DNA of 64,000 nucleotides from Cellvibrio sp. KY-GH-1 (GCF_008806975.1 NZ_CP031728.1:2418001-2482000); one strand, 5' to 3'. Positions 44,194 to 53,495 are shown, counted from the stretch's first letter. The notes: generated from the letters alone by a model not told the origin. Numbers and translations: made by a program.

Positions 44194-45158
44194 TGTAGGG
44201 CGTGCGAGGTCGGGATAGACTGGCGGGCCTGTGCATTACGCGCGTTTAAATCAATCCAATAACGCGGATTTGCAAGTGGCGTTTCATCCGGGAGCAGTGG
44301 ATTTTCCAGGTAAATAACATGGCGATTGGTGAGCCGTTCCAACCCGGAACTTACGCGCGGATGATTATAAAAAAACTCATCAAATTTACCGTTGTCGATT
44401 AACATTTCCAAACCTTGCTCGATACGTTTCGCAAGTGCTTCATTCTTTTTATTGACAAAAAAATACAGCGCCGTTGGATAGTAGAGCAAAATATTTGCCT
44501 CGACCTCCAGATTTTTTTCGCGTCGTTGTGCAAGTTCAAACCAGGCCTCGGAAATACCGCGCGGAAAATAATCAAATCGCTTGGCGTTAATCATGCGAAA
44601 CAGCGATTCCGTCGTTTCAGCCGTAGTTACCCGCAACCCATTGTGTTGCAAGATAGGAGTATCCGGCCAATGAGTTCCCTGTCCTGCCAGCAATTTCGCC
44701 AAATCCTCCCGCGTTTTTATTTGATTAAAACGAGCCTGCTCATGAGCGCGAATTAAAAACACCCTGTAGCCAAACAAACCTTTGAACAAGGGGATACGGA
44801 TAGGTCGCAGCTGCTGTTCGCGCTCCTTGTCGGTCATGGTCCAGATAACCAGAGCGCGCGTGTCGTTTTGTGCTATGTGAATCCAGCGCGCCTGGGAATA
44901 ATCGCGCTCGGAAAATTCAATATCGATGACTTCGTTATCCGCTTTGCTGGTATTCAGAGCGAGCACTAACAGACTGGTAAAGTAATCTACCGGCTGCTCC
45001 AGCTCAGTGGCCTGCACCTGTACCTCAATATGGACTTTGCCATCGTCGGCAGAATAGGCCCAATTGCTCGCGCCTATACCAAGCGCGCAGATAAGTCGCC
45101 AGGGCGGCAGGCGCAACAGAACAATTACCCATTTAACGAGGAATTTGGTTACCAACAT
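44187..45158 (-). CDS. Periplasmic solute-binding-like protein
   Basis: About 323 residues, start taken at MLVTKFLVKW (45158), which gives a signal or anchor helix ending near SNWAYSADDG. The mature part reads as a bacterial extracellular solute-binding family 3-like fold, with two lobes and a LFRMINAKRFDYFPRGISEAW segment seen in such proteins. No ABC transporter genes are near, so it could be a stand-alone sensor protein as often found in Cellvibrio and Shewanella relatives. Ligand unknown. It ends 7 bp inside the small feo protein on the other strand. Confidence 0.65.
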   Translation of the reverse strand: MLVTKFLVKWVIVLLRLPPWRLICALGIGASNWAYSADDGKVHIEVQVQATELEQPVDYFTSLLVLALNTSKADNEVIDIEFSERDYSQARWIHIAQNDTRALVIWTMTDKEREQQLRPIRIPLFKGLFGYRVFLIRAHEQARFNQIKTREDLAKLLAGQGTHWPDTPILQHNGLRVTTAETTESLFRMINAKRFDYFPRGISEAWFELAQRREKNLEVEANILLYYPTALYFFVNKKNEALAKRIEQGLEMLIDNGKFDEFFYNHPRVSSGLERLTNRHVIYLENPLLPDETPLANPRYWIDLNARNAQARQSIPTSHALHQ

Positions 45159-45311
45159 CAGCACAATGCCCGACCGCCAGTGAATATTCTCGAAGCATAG
45201 AAGATTAGTAGCTACTTTGCCGGCTCGAGAGTCACAGTGCACAGATGACACTCTCGCCTCGCTCCCGTATAGTCACCCACCATTCACCCCGCTCTGTGAA
45301 GGACAAGCGCC

Positions 45312-46400
45312 ATGCAACAAAAACTGGAAACCCGTACGTTTCTGCTGTTTTTACTGATTGTGACCACCGGTTTTTTACTAATCCTTAAACCCTTCTTTGG
45401 CACTATTTTTTGGGCGTGCGCCATCACCGTGATTTTTTATCCCCTACAGCTAAAACTGTTGGATGTGCTTAAAGGCCGCACCAACCTCAGTGCCCTGCTC
45501 ACCCTCACGGCGTGCATCCTGGTTGTCGTATTGCCAGTCATATTTCTCATTAGCTCAGTGGTCGCGGAAGGCGCCGCCTTTTACCAAAAGCTGGAGGAAG
45601 GCGAGGTAAATCCAGCCCAATATATCGAGCAGGTGCGCACCGCATTTCCCGCTGTCCAACAAACGTTGGATCGATTCGGAGTCGATATCGCCAAAATCAA
45701 AGAGGGCGCTCTCAGCTTCAGTATGACCGCCGGTAAATGGCTAGCGCAGAACGCGCTGAGTATCGGCCAAAATACCTTCAAGTTGCTGCTGAATATCTGC
45801 CTGATGTTGTACCTGACTTTCTTCCTGCTGCGCGACGGCCAACAGCTGCTCGAGTTATTAATTCGCGCACTACCATTAGGGGACGCGCGCGAACGCATGC
45901 TGTTTGCCAAGTTCGGCGAAGTTACCCGCGCAACCATTAAAGGCAATATGGTGATTGCCATTATTCAAGGCAGTCTGGGTGGATTGATTTTCTGGGCACT
46001 GGGAATTCCCGGCGCGCTTTTGTGGGGGGTGATTATGGCAGTGCTGTCGCTGATTCCGGCGGTAGGCCCGGCAATTGTCTGGGCACCGGTTGCCCTCTAT
46101 TTATTTGCCACCGGCGCTAATGTAAAAGCCATTATCCTGATCGCCTTTGGCATGGGCGTTATAGGTTTGGTGGATAACATTCTGCGCCCGATACTCGTAG
46201 GCCGGGACACCAAACTACCTGACTACATAGTGTTGCTTTCCACCCTCGGCGGCCTGGGCTTATTCGGAATCAATGGCTTTGTTATTGGCCCCTTGGTGGC
46301 CGCTCTGTTTATCGCCTTCTGGGGGATTTTTATCCGCGAGGTGCATGTATTGGCGCCGGAAGAAAACGCCGCCGAACTCAAAAACTCCGAGACAGATTAG
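45312..46400 (+). CDS. AI-2E/PerM family inner-membrane permease
   Basis: A 362-residue membrane protein with about eight helices. The family motifs are FFGTIFWACAITVIFYPL near the start and GLVDNILRPILVGRDTKLPDYIVL near residue 290. Despite the family name, members have been linked to varied transport roles and only some export AI-2; the function here is open. AAGGA precedes the ATG. It is a single gene closed by a short terminator. Confidence 0.9.
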   Translation: MQQKLETRTFLLFLLIVTTGFLLILKPFFGTIFWACAITVIFYPLQLKLLDVLKGRTNLSALLTLTACILVVVLPVIFLISSVVAEGAAFYQKLEEGEVNPAQYIEQVRTAFPAVQQTLDRFGVDIAKIKEGALSFSMTAGKWLAQNALSIGQNTFKLLLNICLMLYLTFFLLRDGQQLLELLIRALPLGDARERMLFAKFGEVTRATIKGNMVIAIIQGSLGGLIFWALGIPGALLWGVIMAVLSLIPAVGPAIVWAPVALYLFATGANVKAIILIAFGMGVIGLVDNILRPILVGRDTKLPDYIVLLSTLGGLGLFGINGFVIGPLVAALFIAFWGIFIREVHVLAPEENAAELKNSETD

Positions 46401-46436
46401 CCCTCGTATCTGCTAGACTGCCCCACCTTTTAAGCG

Positions 46437-46460
46437 GCCCTGCCCTGTGCGGGGCTTTTT
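46437..46460 (+). terminator. Terminator after the PerM-like gene
   Basis: GCCCTG-CCCTGTG-CGGGGC followed by TTTTT, between the permease gene and fklB. Confidence 0.8.
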
Positions 46461-46486
46461 ATTTTTCAGCACAGCGAGAATGTTTT

Positions 46487-47104
46487 ATGTCCAACAATTA
46501 CAGCACTGAAGAGCTTGTAAGTTACGGTATCGGTCGCCAAATGGGCCAACAATTGGCCGACAATCCGTTTGATGGTGTGTCCCCAGCGGCAGTTGCCCAG
46601 GGCTTGCTGGATGCATTAAATGGTGTAGAAATGCCCTACAGCAATGAACAAATGCAAGCTGCCTTTGGCGAGATTAACGAGCGCATGCAAGCCAAAGAAG
46701 CCGAACAAAGCAAAACTTTAGCGGCAGCAGGCGAGGCGTTTTTAGCCGAGAACGCCAAAAAAGCCGGGATCACCGTGACTGCGTCCGGTTTGCAGTACGA
46801 AGTAATTACCCAAGGCTCCGGTGCGATTCCAACCAAAACCTCCAAGGTTAAAACCCATTACCACGGTACTCTGATTGACGGCACAGTGTTCGACAGCTCG
46901 GTAAATCGTGGCCAGCCCATCGACTTCCCGGTAGGCGGCGTTATCGCGGGTTGGACTGAAGCACTTCAATTAATGCCGGTTGGCTCCAAGTGGCGTTTGT
47001 ACATTCCGCACAACCTGGCGTACGGTGAGCGTGGCGCAGGCGCTAGCATCAAGCCTTATTCGGCGCTGATTTTTGATGTTGAGTTGCTGGATATTGTTAG
47101 TTAA
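46487..47104 (+). CDS. fklB: FKBP-type peptidyl-prolyl cis-trans isomerase
   Basis: A 205-residue isomerase that speeds proline isomerisation in protein folding. An N-terminal helical dimerisation domain (YSTEELVSYGIGRQMGQQLA to about residue 85) precedes the FKBP domain. The domain is complete: KVKTHYHGTLIDGTVFDSS, FPVGGVIAGWTEALQLMPVG, and IPHNLAYGERGAG with the usual active-site aromatic residues. There is no signal peptide, matching cytosolic FklB. A long hairpin element lies in the 3' region before rdgC. Confidence 0.93.
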   Translation: MSNNYSTEELVSYGIGRQMGQQLADNPFDGVSPAAVAQGLLDALNGVEMPYSNEQMQAAFGEINERMQAKEAEQSKTLAAAGEAFLAENAKKAGITVTASGLQYEVITQGSGAIPTKTSKVKTHYHGTLIDGTVFDSSVNRGQPIDFPVGGVIAGWTEALQLMPVGSKWRLYIPHNLAYGERGAGASIKPYSALIFDVELLDIVS

Positions 47105-47186
47105 TTCCGTTCACAAAAAAATGAGAATTGAATAACCAATTCAATTCCCCACCAAAACTTTTCTGTTTATTAAACACCAGCATGGA

Positions 47187-47280
47187 TTCCGGGGTTCTCT
47201 TTGAGACGCGCCGTGAATCCGTCCCTGGAGGCTTGCCGTCGACATCCATGTCTCCGACAGTCTCAAAGAGAACCCCGGAA
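47187..47280 (+). repeat. Long hairpin element with conserved 52-nt core, copy 2 (fklB-rdgC)
   Basis: Arms at 47187-47207 and 47260-47280 are perfectly complementary over 21 bp (starting TTCCGGGGTTCTCTTTGAGA). The 52-nt core at 47208-47259 runs from GCGCCGTGAATCCGTCCCTG through AGGCTTGCCGTCGAC to TCTCCGACA. It matches the nagA-nagB element at 44 of 52 positions. In both copies AGAC closes the stem before the core and GTCT reopens it after. Confidence 0.85.
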
Positions 47281-47341
47281 CCCCTGCTTTATCGCACCTG
47301 GATAGCCGGTTGAAAGATATTTTTTTGTTATTGGATTTTCC

Positions 47342-48250
47342 ATGTGGTTTAAAAATTTACGGTTGTATCGCTTAACCGAAGAGTGGACTATTTCCACCGA
47401 AGAATTGAATGAAAAACTCGCCGAGTTTTGCTTTAACCCCTGCGGTAGCCTTGATCCTCTGCGCTATGGTTTTGAATTCCCGCTCGGTCGCCACGGCAGC
47501 GAGTTTGTGCATGTTACCAATGGCTACATCATGATTTGCGCCAAGAAGCAGGAAAAAATTCTCCCTGGCGGCGTGATCAAAGAGGCGCTGGAAGAAAAAG
47601 TTCAAGCGATTAACGATGCGGAATCGCGCCCGGTAGGCCGCAAAGAGCGCGACTCTTTAAAAGATGAAATTATTTTTTCATTGCTACCCAAAGCCTTTAC
47701 CCGTTCCACGCTGGATTACGCCTACATAGCACCGCAAGAAAAATTAATTGTGGTGAATTCATCGTCTGCGAAACGCGCGGAAGATTTGCTGAGCAAATTA
47801 CGCGAAGCATTAGGCAGCTTGCGCTGTTTGCCTATCGCCCCCAAAAATATTCCCACCCAAGTGATGACTCACTGGTTGCGCGAAAGCCAGGCGCCACATC
47901 AATTTGAGTTGGGCGAGGAAGTAGAGCTGCAAGCCACCAAAGATGGCCGCGTAGTGCGCTGCAAAAAGCTGGACCTTACCGCTGCGGAAATTCGCAATCA
48001 TCTCGAGAGCGGTATGCACGTCAGTAAAATTGCACTGGTGTGGAAAGAGGCCATCAGCTGCATTATCGATGACCAGCTGGGTATCAAGCGCGTGAAGTTT
48101 GAAGATGTGATTAGCGATAAAGCTAACGAGCGCAACCCGGAAAGCAAAGCCGAACAATTTGATGCCGACTTTGCCATTATGGCGATGGAGCTGAAAAATT
48201 TTATCACCGCTTTACTCGCCGCGTTCGGTGGCGAAAGCGACCCAATTTGA
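47342..48250 (+). CDS. rdgC: Recombination-associated protein RdgC
   Basis: A 302-residue ring-forming DNA-binding protein that dampens RecA activity. Length equals E. coli RdgC (303). Motifs: MWFKNLRLYRLTEEW at the start, YGFEFPLGRHG, and the central KEALEEKVQAINDAESRPVGRKERDSL-type region. The C-terminal part ends with an acidic helix. It is a single gene after the hairpin element and before a bidirectional terminator. Confidence 0.95.
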   Translation: MWFKNLRLYRLTEEWTISTEELNEKLAEFCFNPCGSLDPLRYGFEFPLGRHGSEFVHVTNGYIMICAKKQEKILPGGVIKEALEEKVQAINDAESRPVGRKERDSLKDEIIFSLLPKAFTRSTLDYAYIAPQEKLIVVNSSSAKRAEDLLSKLREALGSLRCLPIAPKNIPTQVMTHWLRESQAPHQFELGEEVELQATKDGRVVRCKKLDLTAAEIRNHLESGMHVSKIALVWKEAISCIIDDQLGIKRVKFEDVISDKANERNPESKAEQFDADFAIMAMELKNFITALLAAFGGESDPI

Positions 48251-48264
48251 CCAATCGACTGATT

Positions 48265-48300
48265 AAGATAGCCGTCAGATCGCTTGCTGACGGCTATCTT
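48265..48300. terminator. Bidirectional terminator after rdgC
   Basis: A perfect 13-bp stem AAGATAGCCGTCA / TGACGGCTATCTT with loop GATCGCTTGC. It lies between convergent rdgC and a secreted-protein gene. Confidence 0.88.
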
Positions 48301-48308
48301 TAATACCA

Positions 48309-48797
48309 TTAACGCAAATAATAAGTTGAGTAATAAACGTTACTTCTGTATTCAACTACTTTAGTTTTATCTACACAGGTACCAATTGGTGAATAAAACT
48401 CTGCCCTAACATTACCCATACCAGCCCCACCCGTTGGATAGGTAGTCCAGGTACAAGCAGCGCCGGCGGGACCTGGCGGCACCTCAACTACAGTGTAATA
48501 AATGGAATAACTATTACAATTACCATTGATTTTATAGGGGCTTACGGCATTAATGGAACAACTAGACTGTCCGCTGGTAGATGTCCACCAGGATTTCGTT
48601 GCCAAAGTTCCACTCGGACAAACCAGGCTAGCATTATACCAATAGACAGTCCCTACACCTGCACCCCCACTCACCCCAGATGACGTTGTACTCCAACTGC
48701 AAGCGCTTGTGTCAACAGTAACGTTATAGTCAGCAAAAGACTGAGCCGAAAATGCGAACGCTGCTGCCGCCATGATTCCAATAACTTTAGTTTTCAT
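48309..48797 (-). CDS. Small secreted Cys-rich protein with internal duplication
   Basis: A 162-residue exported protein of unknown function. AAGGAG lies 5 bp before the ATG. The signal peptide ends at AQSFA. The mature chain has two related halves: ACSWSTTSSGVSGGAGVGTV followed by CPSG, and ACTWTTYPTGGAGMGNVRAE followed by a Cys. Six Cys residues in the mature part could form three disulfides. It is rich in Ser, Thr and Tyr, fitting a surface or secreted protein. Confidence 0.65.
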   Translation of the reverse strand: MKTKVIGIMAAAAFAFSAQSFADYNVTVDTSACSWSTTSSGVSGGAGVGTVYWYNASLVCPSGTLATKSWWTSTSGQSSCSINAVSPYKINGNCNSYSIYYTVVEVPPGPAGAACTWTTYPTGGAGMGNVRAEFYSPIGTCVDKTKVVEYRSNVYYSTYYLR

Positions 48798-48920
48798 AAA
48801 CACTCCTTTCTCCTTTTATGTAATGAAGTTAACCGACAAATCCTTAAGCCTTTTTCATCAGCAAGATGCGCTGCTATTGGTCAATTAGCAACGAGCCCAC
48901 CACTCCTTTTTCATATTAAA

Positions 48921-49586
48921 TTAATTTTCATTGCGAGCCAAATACACAATCAATTTACTCTTACTTTCGTCATAAAAAATGGAGGCCTTGCCATTAACCC
49001 CTTGAGAATTATTGACAATCGTCTTTAACAAATTTTCGCTCATTATTGATTGATTTTGTGAATCGGCTCCTGGAATAGATATTTTGCAACTTTTTTCACG
49101 GCACTCAATTTGTTCTGGCACATAGTCCGCAATCGCATCATTATCCTGAAACATACTTTTCAAAGTGCGCTCATAGTCACTCGCCCAATTTCGATCAGCA
49201 ATTTCAGACGCGAAACTTTCCTCGGTGACACTCAATAGATGGCCTACAGATTGGCCATTCAGCCGCCCAATATTGTTGAGTTCAGAAATTAACGAATAGT
49301 CACAGGGTTGCGCGGGAGAAGCGATTTTTATTGACGAGGAAGAATTATTCATAGATTCCATTTTTGTCAGTTTTCCGCTGAGCGATTTATTGTGAGCAAC
49401 AATTTCTGCTACATCTTTTACACCCACATCAAAAGTATCGCGATGCTCTGTGTAATCAACCGGCAGCGCAATAAGTTGCTCAGCAGGACGATTAACTTGA
49501 CGCTCAGAGTCAAAAAAAATCTTATTAAAAAAAAGAGTCCCCATAACACCAGAAATCAACCCTATGAAAAACACTTTCACGTCCAT
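48921..49586 (-). CDS. Hypothetical anchored periplasmic protein
   Basis: About 221 residues from ATG 49586 (GGAG nearby); ATG 49595 or 49628 are other options. One N-terminal membrane helix (VKVFFIGLISGVMGTLFF) is followed by a periplasmic region of about 190 residues. It contains Cys residues in QPCDYS and IECREKSCKIS that suggest a disulfide. I do not recognise the family. It is preceded by the secreted Cys-rich gene's upstream region and may be a lone gene. Confidence 0.5.
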   Translation of the reverse strand: MDVKVFFIGLISGVMGTLFFNKIFFDSERQVNRPAEQLIALPVDYTEHRDTFDVGVKDVAEIVAHNKSLSGKLTKMESMNNSSSSIKIASPAQPCDYSLISELNNIGRLNGQSVGHLLSVTEESFASEIADRNWASDYERTLKSMFQDNDAIADYVPEQIECREKSCKISIPGADSQNQSIMSENLLKTIVNNSQGVNGKASIFYDESKSKLIVYLARNEN

Positions 49587-49734
49587 GCACTCCATGAAGA
49601 TCGAATAACGAAGAGCAAAATATTTCATGATGATAGCGCTGTCAAACAATCCGCGAACCTAAACGCCAGAATTTACCCTGGGGTTAGTTTTTCTGGAACA
49701 AACATTTTTTGAGAATATTTCGGTGGTGGCACAA

Positions 49735-51444
49735 TTACGACGCCGTGGCGGCTAATGCTTCTTTTAAGGAATGACAAAATCTTAAGGTGCCGGCGCGTGG
49801 CTTAACGTGCGCACGCTCCATGATGAGGCCAATCGGCACTGGAATATCCGTGAGTATTAATTCGGTTTGATTGTGCTGGCATTTATCAATTAATTTACCA
49901 AGCGCTGACAGCCCTCCAGCATCCAACACCGACACATCCTTAAACGATAAAATAATATGTTGGTCATCCTCGCAGAGGCGTGCAAGTTCGCTGAATACTC
50001 GATCGGCAGCAGCGAAAAATAGCGGGCCACTGATGTGAAGTACCCTCCAATTCTTGGGAAGTAAATGCTGATTTTCTTTGGTGAGATCATCTATATGCGT
50101 CATCGACGCAATTTCTTTCATAAACAACAATGCCGCCAGCACTATTCCCATCGTAATCGCAATCACCATGTCGAAAAATACGGTCAGTAATAAGCAGACA
50201 GCAAACACCCAGATATCACCGCGTGGCGCGGTTTTTACCAGATGTACAGCTTTGTGCGCTTCGCTCATACCCCAAGCCACCATCACCAGTAATGCCGCCA
50301 TGGCCGGCATGGGTAAATAAGCCAGCAGCGGCGCCAGCGCCACCAACCCCAGCAACACCACCAGCGCATGCACCATACCCGCCACTGGGGATTCCGCCCC
50401 CGCTTTTACGCTCGCCGCCGAACGAGCCAATGCAGCGGTCGCCGTAATACCACCGAAAAACGGCGTGATCATATTGGCAATCCCCTGCCCCATTAATTCG
50501 CTATTGGCACTGTGGCGTTTGCCGGTCATCCCATCCAGTACCATCGCACAAAGAAGCGATTCGATCGCGCCGAGCATGGCAATCGCAAAGGCGGCAGACA
50601 GCAAATCCTGCAGCACACGCGAATTCCAACGGATAGGCTCACCATGAGCACCCAACTGGTCCCAAGGCCAGATCAATTCCGGCAATTGTGGCGGAACACC
50701 AAAACCGGTAACGCCATTCGGCAGGGTGTATGAAAAACGCGAACCAATAGTGTCGACGATCCACCCCTGTTGATTGAAAAAAAATGCGAGCAAACTACCT
50801 ACAATAATTGCAGGTAAATGAGGAGGGAGCGGCGACTTCAACAATGGCCACAGCAACATCATCAACAGAGTGGTTGATGCTACAGCAACGCTTGGCCAAT
50901 CGATGTAGGGCAGCTGCTGAAACAACAGCGCTACTTTTTCCAGATAATGTGCCGGCAATTGCACTTGCAGCCCTAGAAAATCTTTTATTTGCAATGTGGC
51001 AATGACAATCGCGATGCCCGCCGTAAAACCCAGCGTCACCGCCTCCGGAATATATTCGATCAACCGCCCCAAGCGCAGTAGCGCCATAGCAATCATGATG
51101 GCACCTGCCATAAGGCTAGCCACCAATAATCCGCCCAAACCATATTGTTGTGCAACGGGGAAGAGGATGACCACGAACGCCGCCGTAGGGCCGGAAATAC
51201 TGAATCGCGAACCGCCAAGCAAGGGAATTAAAAATCCCGCAACAATTGCGGTATATAAACCATATTGCGGCGGCACACCGCTAGCAATAGCGAGAGCCAT
51301 CGCCAGTGGAATGGCAATAATGCCTACGGTAATGCCCGCTAACAGATCGCGCCGCAAGCGTCGCGCACCATAGGTTTCCAAAAAACAGGCTTCACGTACC
51401 GCGTGCGCAATACGAAGAGAAAACAAATGTGCGCGATGCGGCAT
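49735..51444 (-). CDS. SulP family anion transporter with STAS domain
   Basis: A 569-residue inner-membrane anion transporter. The membrane domain has the SulP signature region VGIIAIPLAMALAIASGVPP near the N-terminus and GGSRFSISGPTAAFVVI. The C-terminal STAS domain starts near residue 455 (HISGPLFFAAADRVFSELA). Substrates in the family include sulfate, bicarbonate and dicarboxylates, so the substrate is uncertain. A bicarbonate role would fit the SbtA-like gene 4 kb away, but this is inference. It follows a small membrane-protein gene 25 bp upstream. Confidence 0.9.
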   Translation of the reverse strand: MPHRAHLFSLRIAHAVREACFLETYGARRLRRDLLAGITVGIIAIPLAMALAIASGVPPQYGLYTAIVAGFLIPLLGGSRFSISGPTAAFVVILFPVAQQYGLGGLLVASLMAGAIMIAMALLRLGRLIEYIPEAVTLGFTAGIAIVIATLQIKDFLGLQVQLPAHYLEKVALLFQQLPYIDWPSVAVASTTLLMMLLWPLLKSPLPPHLPAIIVGSLLAFFFNQQGWIVDTIGSRFSYTLPNGVTGFGVPPQLPELIWPWDQLGAHGEPIRWNSRVLQDLLSAAFAIAMLGAIESLLCAMVLDGMTGKRHSANSELMGQGIANMITPFFGGITATAALARSAASVKAGAESPVAGMVHALVVLLGLVALAPLLAYLPMPAMAALLVMVAWGMSEAHKAVHLVKTAPRGDIWVFAVCLLLTVFFDMVIAITMGIVLAALLFMKEIASMTHIDDLTKENQHLLPKNWRVLHISGPLFFAAADRVFSELARLCEDDQHIILSFKDVSVLDAGGLSALGKLIDKCQHNQTELILTDIPVPIGLIMERAHVKPRAGTLRFCHSLKEALAATAS

Positions 51445-51469
51445 GAATAGTTACTCGAACAAACCAAGC

Positions 51470-51964
51470 TCACGTCTTGGTGGTTTTGGATTTTTTTCCC
51501 AAGGTCTCTGCAAAACCAAAGCCAGAATCAATGCGCTCCATTTCTTTGATTACGCGCTCTGCCATCACAGGCTCCCAGTCATCGGCATACACAATCGAAC
51601 GCATTAAATTTTCTACGAACAGTTGGCGTTTTTTATAGTGAGAGTAAATGGCAAACGCGAGGCCCACAAATGCGGTGATCGTGGTTTGCACAATGGCAGA
51701 CGTAAAAAAATCCTTGTCCCAATTAAAGGATTTGGATAACTCTGCTGTCATCGGCCACATCACCACCGCGATTCCACCAAGCAACGCAAACCAGAAAGTC
51801 ACTTTGTTGATAATGCTAAAGCTGCGCGCTTTGATATAGAGGTCATGCAGTAGCAGATAGCGCTGGTGATCCTGCAAGTCAGCATTTGTGTTGTTATCAA
51901 TCCATTTGCTTTGGGCAAATTCCAACAGCAGCCGCGCGCTGGTTTGGTTGGCAGAATAGAGCAT
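51470..51964 (-). CDS. Small membrane protein upstream of SulP gene
   Basis: A 164-residue protein with two central membrane helices (KVTFWFALLGGIAVVMW and TTITAFVGLAFAIYSHY) between N- and C-terminal soluble stretches. Two-helix layout recalls DUF4231/SLATT-like proteins, but this is not certain. GGAGTAATC precedes the ATG. It is 25 bp upstream of the SulP gene on the same strand and probably co-transcribed. Function unknown. Confidence 0.65.
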   Translation of the reverse strand: MLYSANQTSARLLLEFAQSKWIDNNTNADLQDHQRYLLLHDLYIKARSFSIINKVTFWFALLGGIAVVMWPMTAELSKSFNWDKDFFTSAIVQTTITAFVGLAFAIYSHYKKRQLFVENLMRSIVYADDWEPVMAERVIKEMERIDSGFGFAETLGKKSKTTKT

Positions 51965-52036
51965 GATTACTCCTTTAAGCGAAGCGATAATTTAGGTTAA
52001 GTTTTGATGATAACCCTGAATTGCGCAAAAAACATG

Positions 52037-52065
52037 CTTATCCGTAGTCGATCGCCCGCTATAAT
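52037..52065 (+). promoter_or_regulatory. Probable apbE promoter
   Basis: A consensus -10 TATAAT at 52060-52065, with only a weak -35 (TTATCC) 16 bp upstream, ahead of the ApbE gene. Confidence 0.45.
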
Positions 52066-52103
52066 GCCCGCCACTGATTTAATTCGATTTACGGAGTTTT
52101 CCT

Positions 52104-53165
52104 ATGTTCCTCGCAACAACTGCATCGCCCTCCCCTCGTCGCTATTTAGGTCTGGGGCTGGCCATCGCACTGCTGGCAGGCTGCAGCAAAGCACCTGAGT
52201 TGAGCAAAATCCACGGCGCCGCCCAAGGCACGACTTACAACCTCACCTTTGAATTACCCGCGGATTCGAAGACTCCATTAAACGCGATTGAAACTGCCGT
52301 AAACGATGAATTTGCACGTATCGATAAGGCGCTGTCGAACTATCGCGACGATTCGGTCATCGAACAATTTAACGCCCAAAAAACTACCGAAGTATTAACC
52401 GCAGATGCCGAACTGGTCGCATTGGTTGAAGAAGCGCGCAAGGTATATACGGCGAGCAGTGGTTGCTATGACCTGACGATTAAACCCCTGTTTGATTTAT
52501 GGGGTTTTAAAAAGGACGTATTTTCGCCGCCCACCGAGGAAGCGCTTGCACAAACACTCGGCACGGTGGGCCTCAATAAATTGGAAACAATCGATAGCAC
52601 ACATTTACGCAAGCAACTCCCGGAGTTGCGGGTAGATATTTCCTCCATCGGCCAGGGCTACAGCGTGGGCCGTATCGTAAAAATATTGGAGCAATATGGT
52701 GTGCAAAATTATCTGGTGGAAATTGGCGGTGAATTGCAAACGCGCGGCAAAAAGCCGAACGGCGAGCCCTGGCGAATTGCCGTAGAAAAACCATTGCCCA
52801 ACGAGCGCAAACTGCACAAAATTGCCAGCTTTGATTCGGGTGCACCTATGGCGTTGATGACGTCGGGCACCTATCGCCATTTCTTTGATAGCAACGGCAA
52901 ACGCTACAGTCATATTTTGGATGCCCGTACCGGAAAACCTGTCGAGCACAACACGGTATCAGTAACGATATTCCACGAAAATCCCACCATTGCTGATGCG
53001 TGGTCTACCGCATTACTGTGCATGGGTAGTGAAGAAGGATTAAAAGTCGCTAACGCCAATCAACTGCCAGTCCTGTTTATCGATCAGCAAGGCGATGAAT
53101 TAATTGAACATGAAAGCGACAACTTAAAAACCTTTAAAGATGTCAGCCTGCATAAACCCCAGTAG
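52104..53165 (+). CDS. apbE: FAD:protein FMN transferase ApbE
   Basis: A 353-residue periplasmic lipoprotein that attaches FMN through a phosphodiester to Thr of target proteins such as Nqr and Rnf subunits. The lipobox LLAGC lies near residue 30. Family motifs: RIDKALSNYRDDS, DLTIKPLFDLWGF, IGQGYSVGRI, VEIGGEL, and the metal-binding SHILDARTGKPV with TIADAWSTAL. GGAG is 7 bp before the ATG. It starts a small operon with the DUF2007 and phosphodiesterase-like genes. Confidence 0.93.
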   Translation: MFLATTASPSPRRYLGLGLAIALLAGCSKAPELSKIHGAAQGTTYNLTFELPADSKTPLNAIETAVNDEFARIDKALSNYRDDSVIEQFNAQKTTEVLTADAELVALVEEARKVYTASSGCYDLTIKPLFDLWGFKKDVFSPPTEEALAQTLGTVGLNKLETIDSTHLRKQLPELRVDISSIGQGYSVGRIVKILEQYGVQNYLVEIGGELQTRGKKPNGEPWRIAVEKPLPNERKLHKIASFDSGAPMALMTSGTYRHFFDSNGKRYSHILDARTGKPVEHNTVSVTIFHENPTIADAWSTALLCMGSEEGLKVANANQLPVLFIDQQGDELIEHESDNLKTFKDVSLHKPQ

Positions 53166-53177
53166 AGAAGAATTACG

Positions 53178-53495
53178 ATGAAACTCGTCTACACTCACGA
53201 AAACCGGCTGCTTGTCAGCAATGCCCACAACCTGTTGGAACAAGCTGGTATTGAATGTGTGTGGAAAAATGAATTCGCGGCCAGCGCCATCGGGGAATTA
53301 GCACCTATCAGTAGCTGGCCGGAATTATGGGTAGTGAATGACGCGCACAGCGAACGCGCGGCGGCATTAATTGAAATCGCATTTTCATCATCCAGCTTAC
53401 CGCAATGGATCTGCAGCCAATGCGAGGAAATGAATGAGCCTTCCTTTGACTATTGCTGGCGTTGCCAAACAGAAAAACCGGAGTCAACATCATGA
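53178..53495 (+). CDS. DUF2007 protein with C-terminal zinc ribbon
   Basis: A 105-residue protein. Residues 1-70 read as DUF2007 (KLVYTHENRLLVSNAHNLLEQAGIE), a small PII-like fold annotated as putative signal-transducing. The C-terminus is a RanBP2-like zinc ribbon, WICSQCEEMN...YCWRC, with four Cys. It is 12 bp after apbE and overlaps the next gene by 4 bp (ATGA). The role is unknown. Confidence 0.88.
   Translation: MKLVYTHENRLLVSNAHNLLEQAGIECVWKNEFAASAIGELAPISSWPELWVVNDAHSERAAALIEIAFSSSSLPQWICSQCEEMNEPSFDYCWRCQTEKPESTS

Noticed and set aside
49650..49734. Terminator of a transcript between the anchored hypothetical gene and the SulP gene
   Set aside because: A CCAGAA/TTCTGG pairing exists but the loop is long and no T-run follows in the right place.
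50996..51373. Open frame of 125 codons on the plus strand opposite the SulP gene
   Set aside because: The opposite strand encodes a clear SulP transporter; the antisense product is repetitive Ala/Thr/Pro/Ile with no ribosome site.
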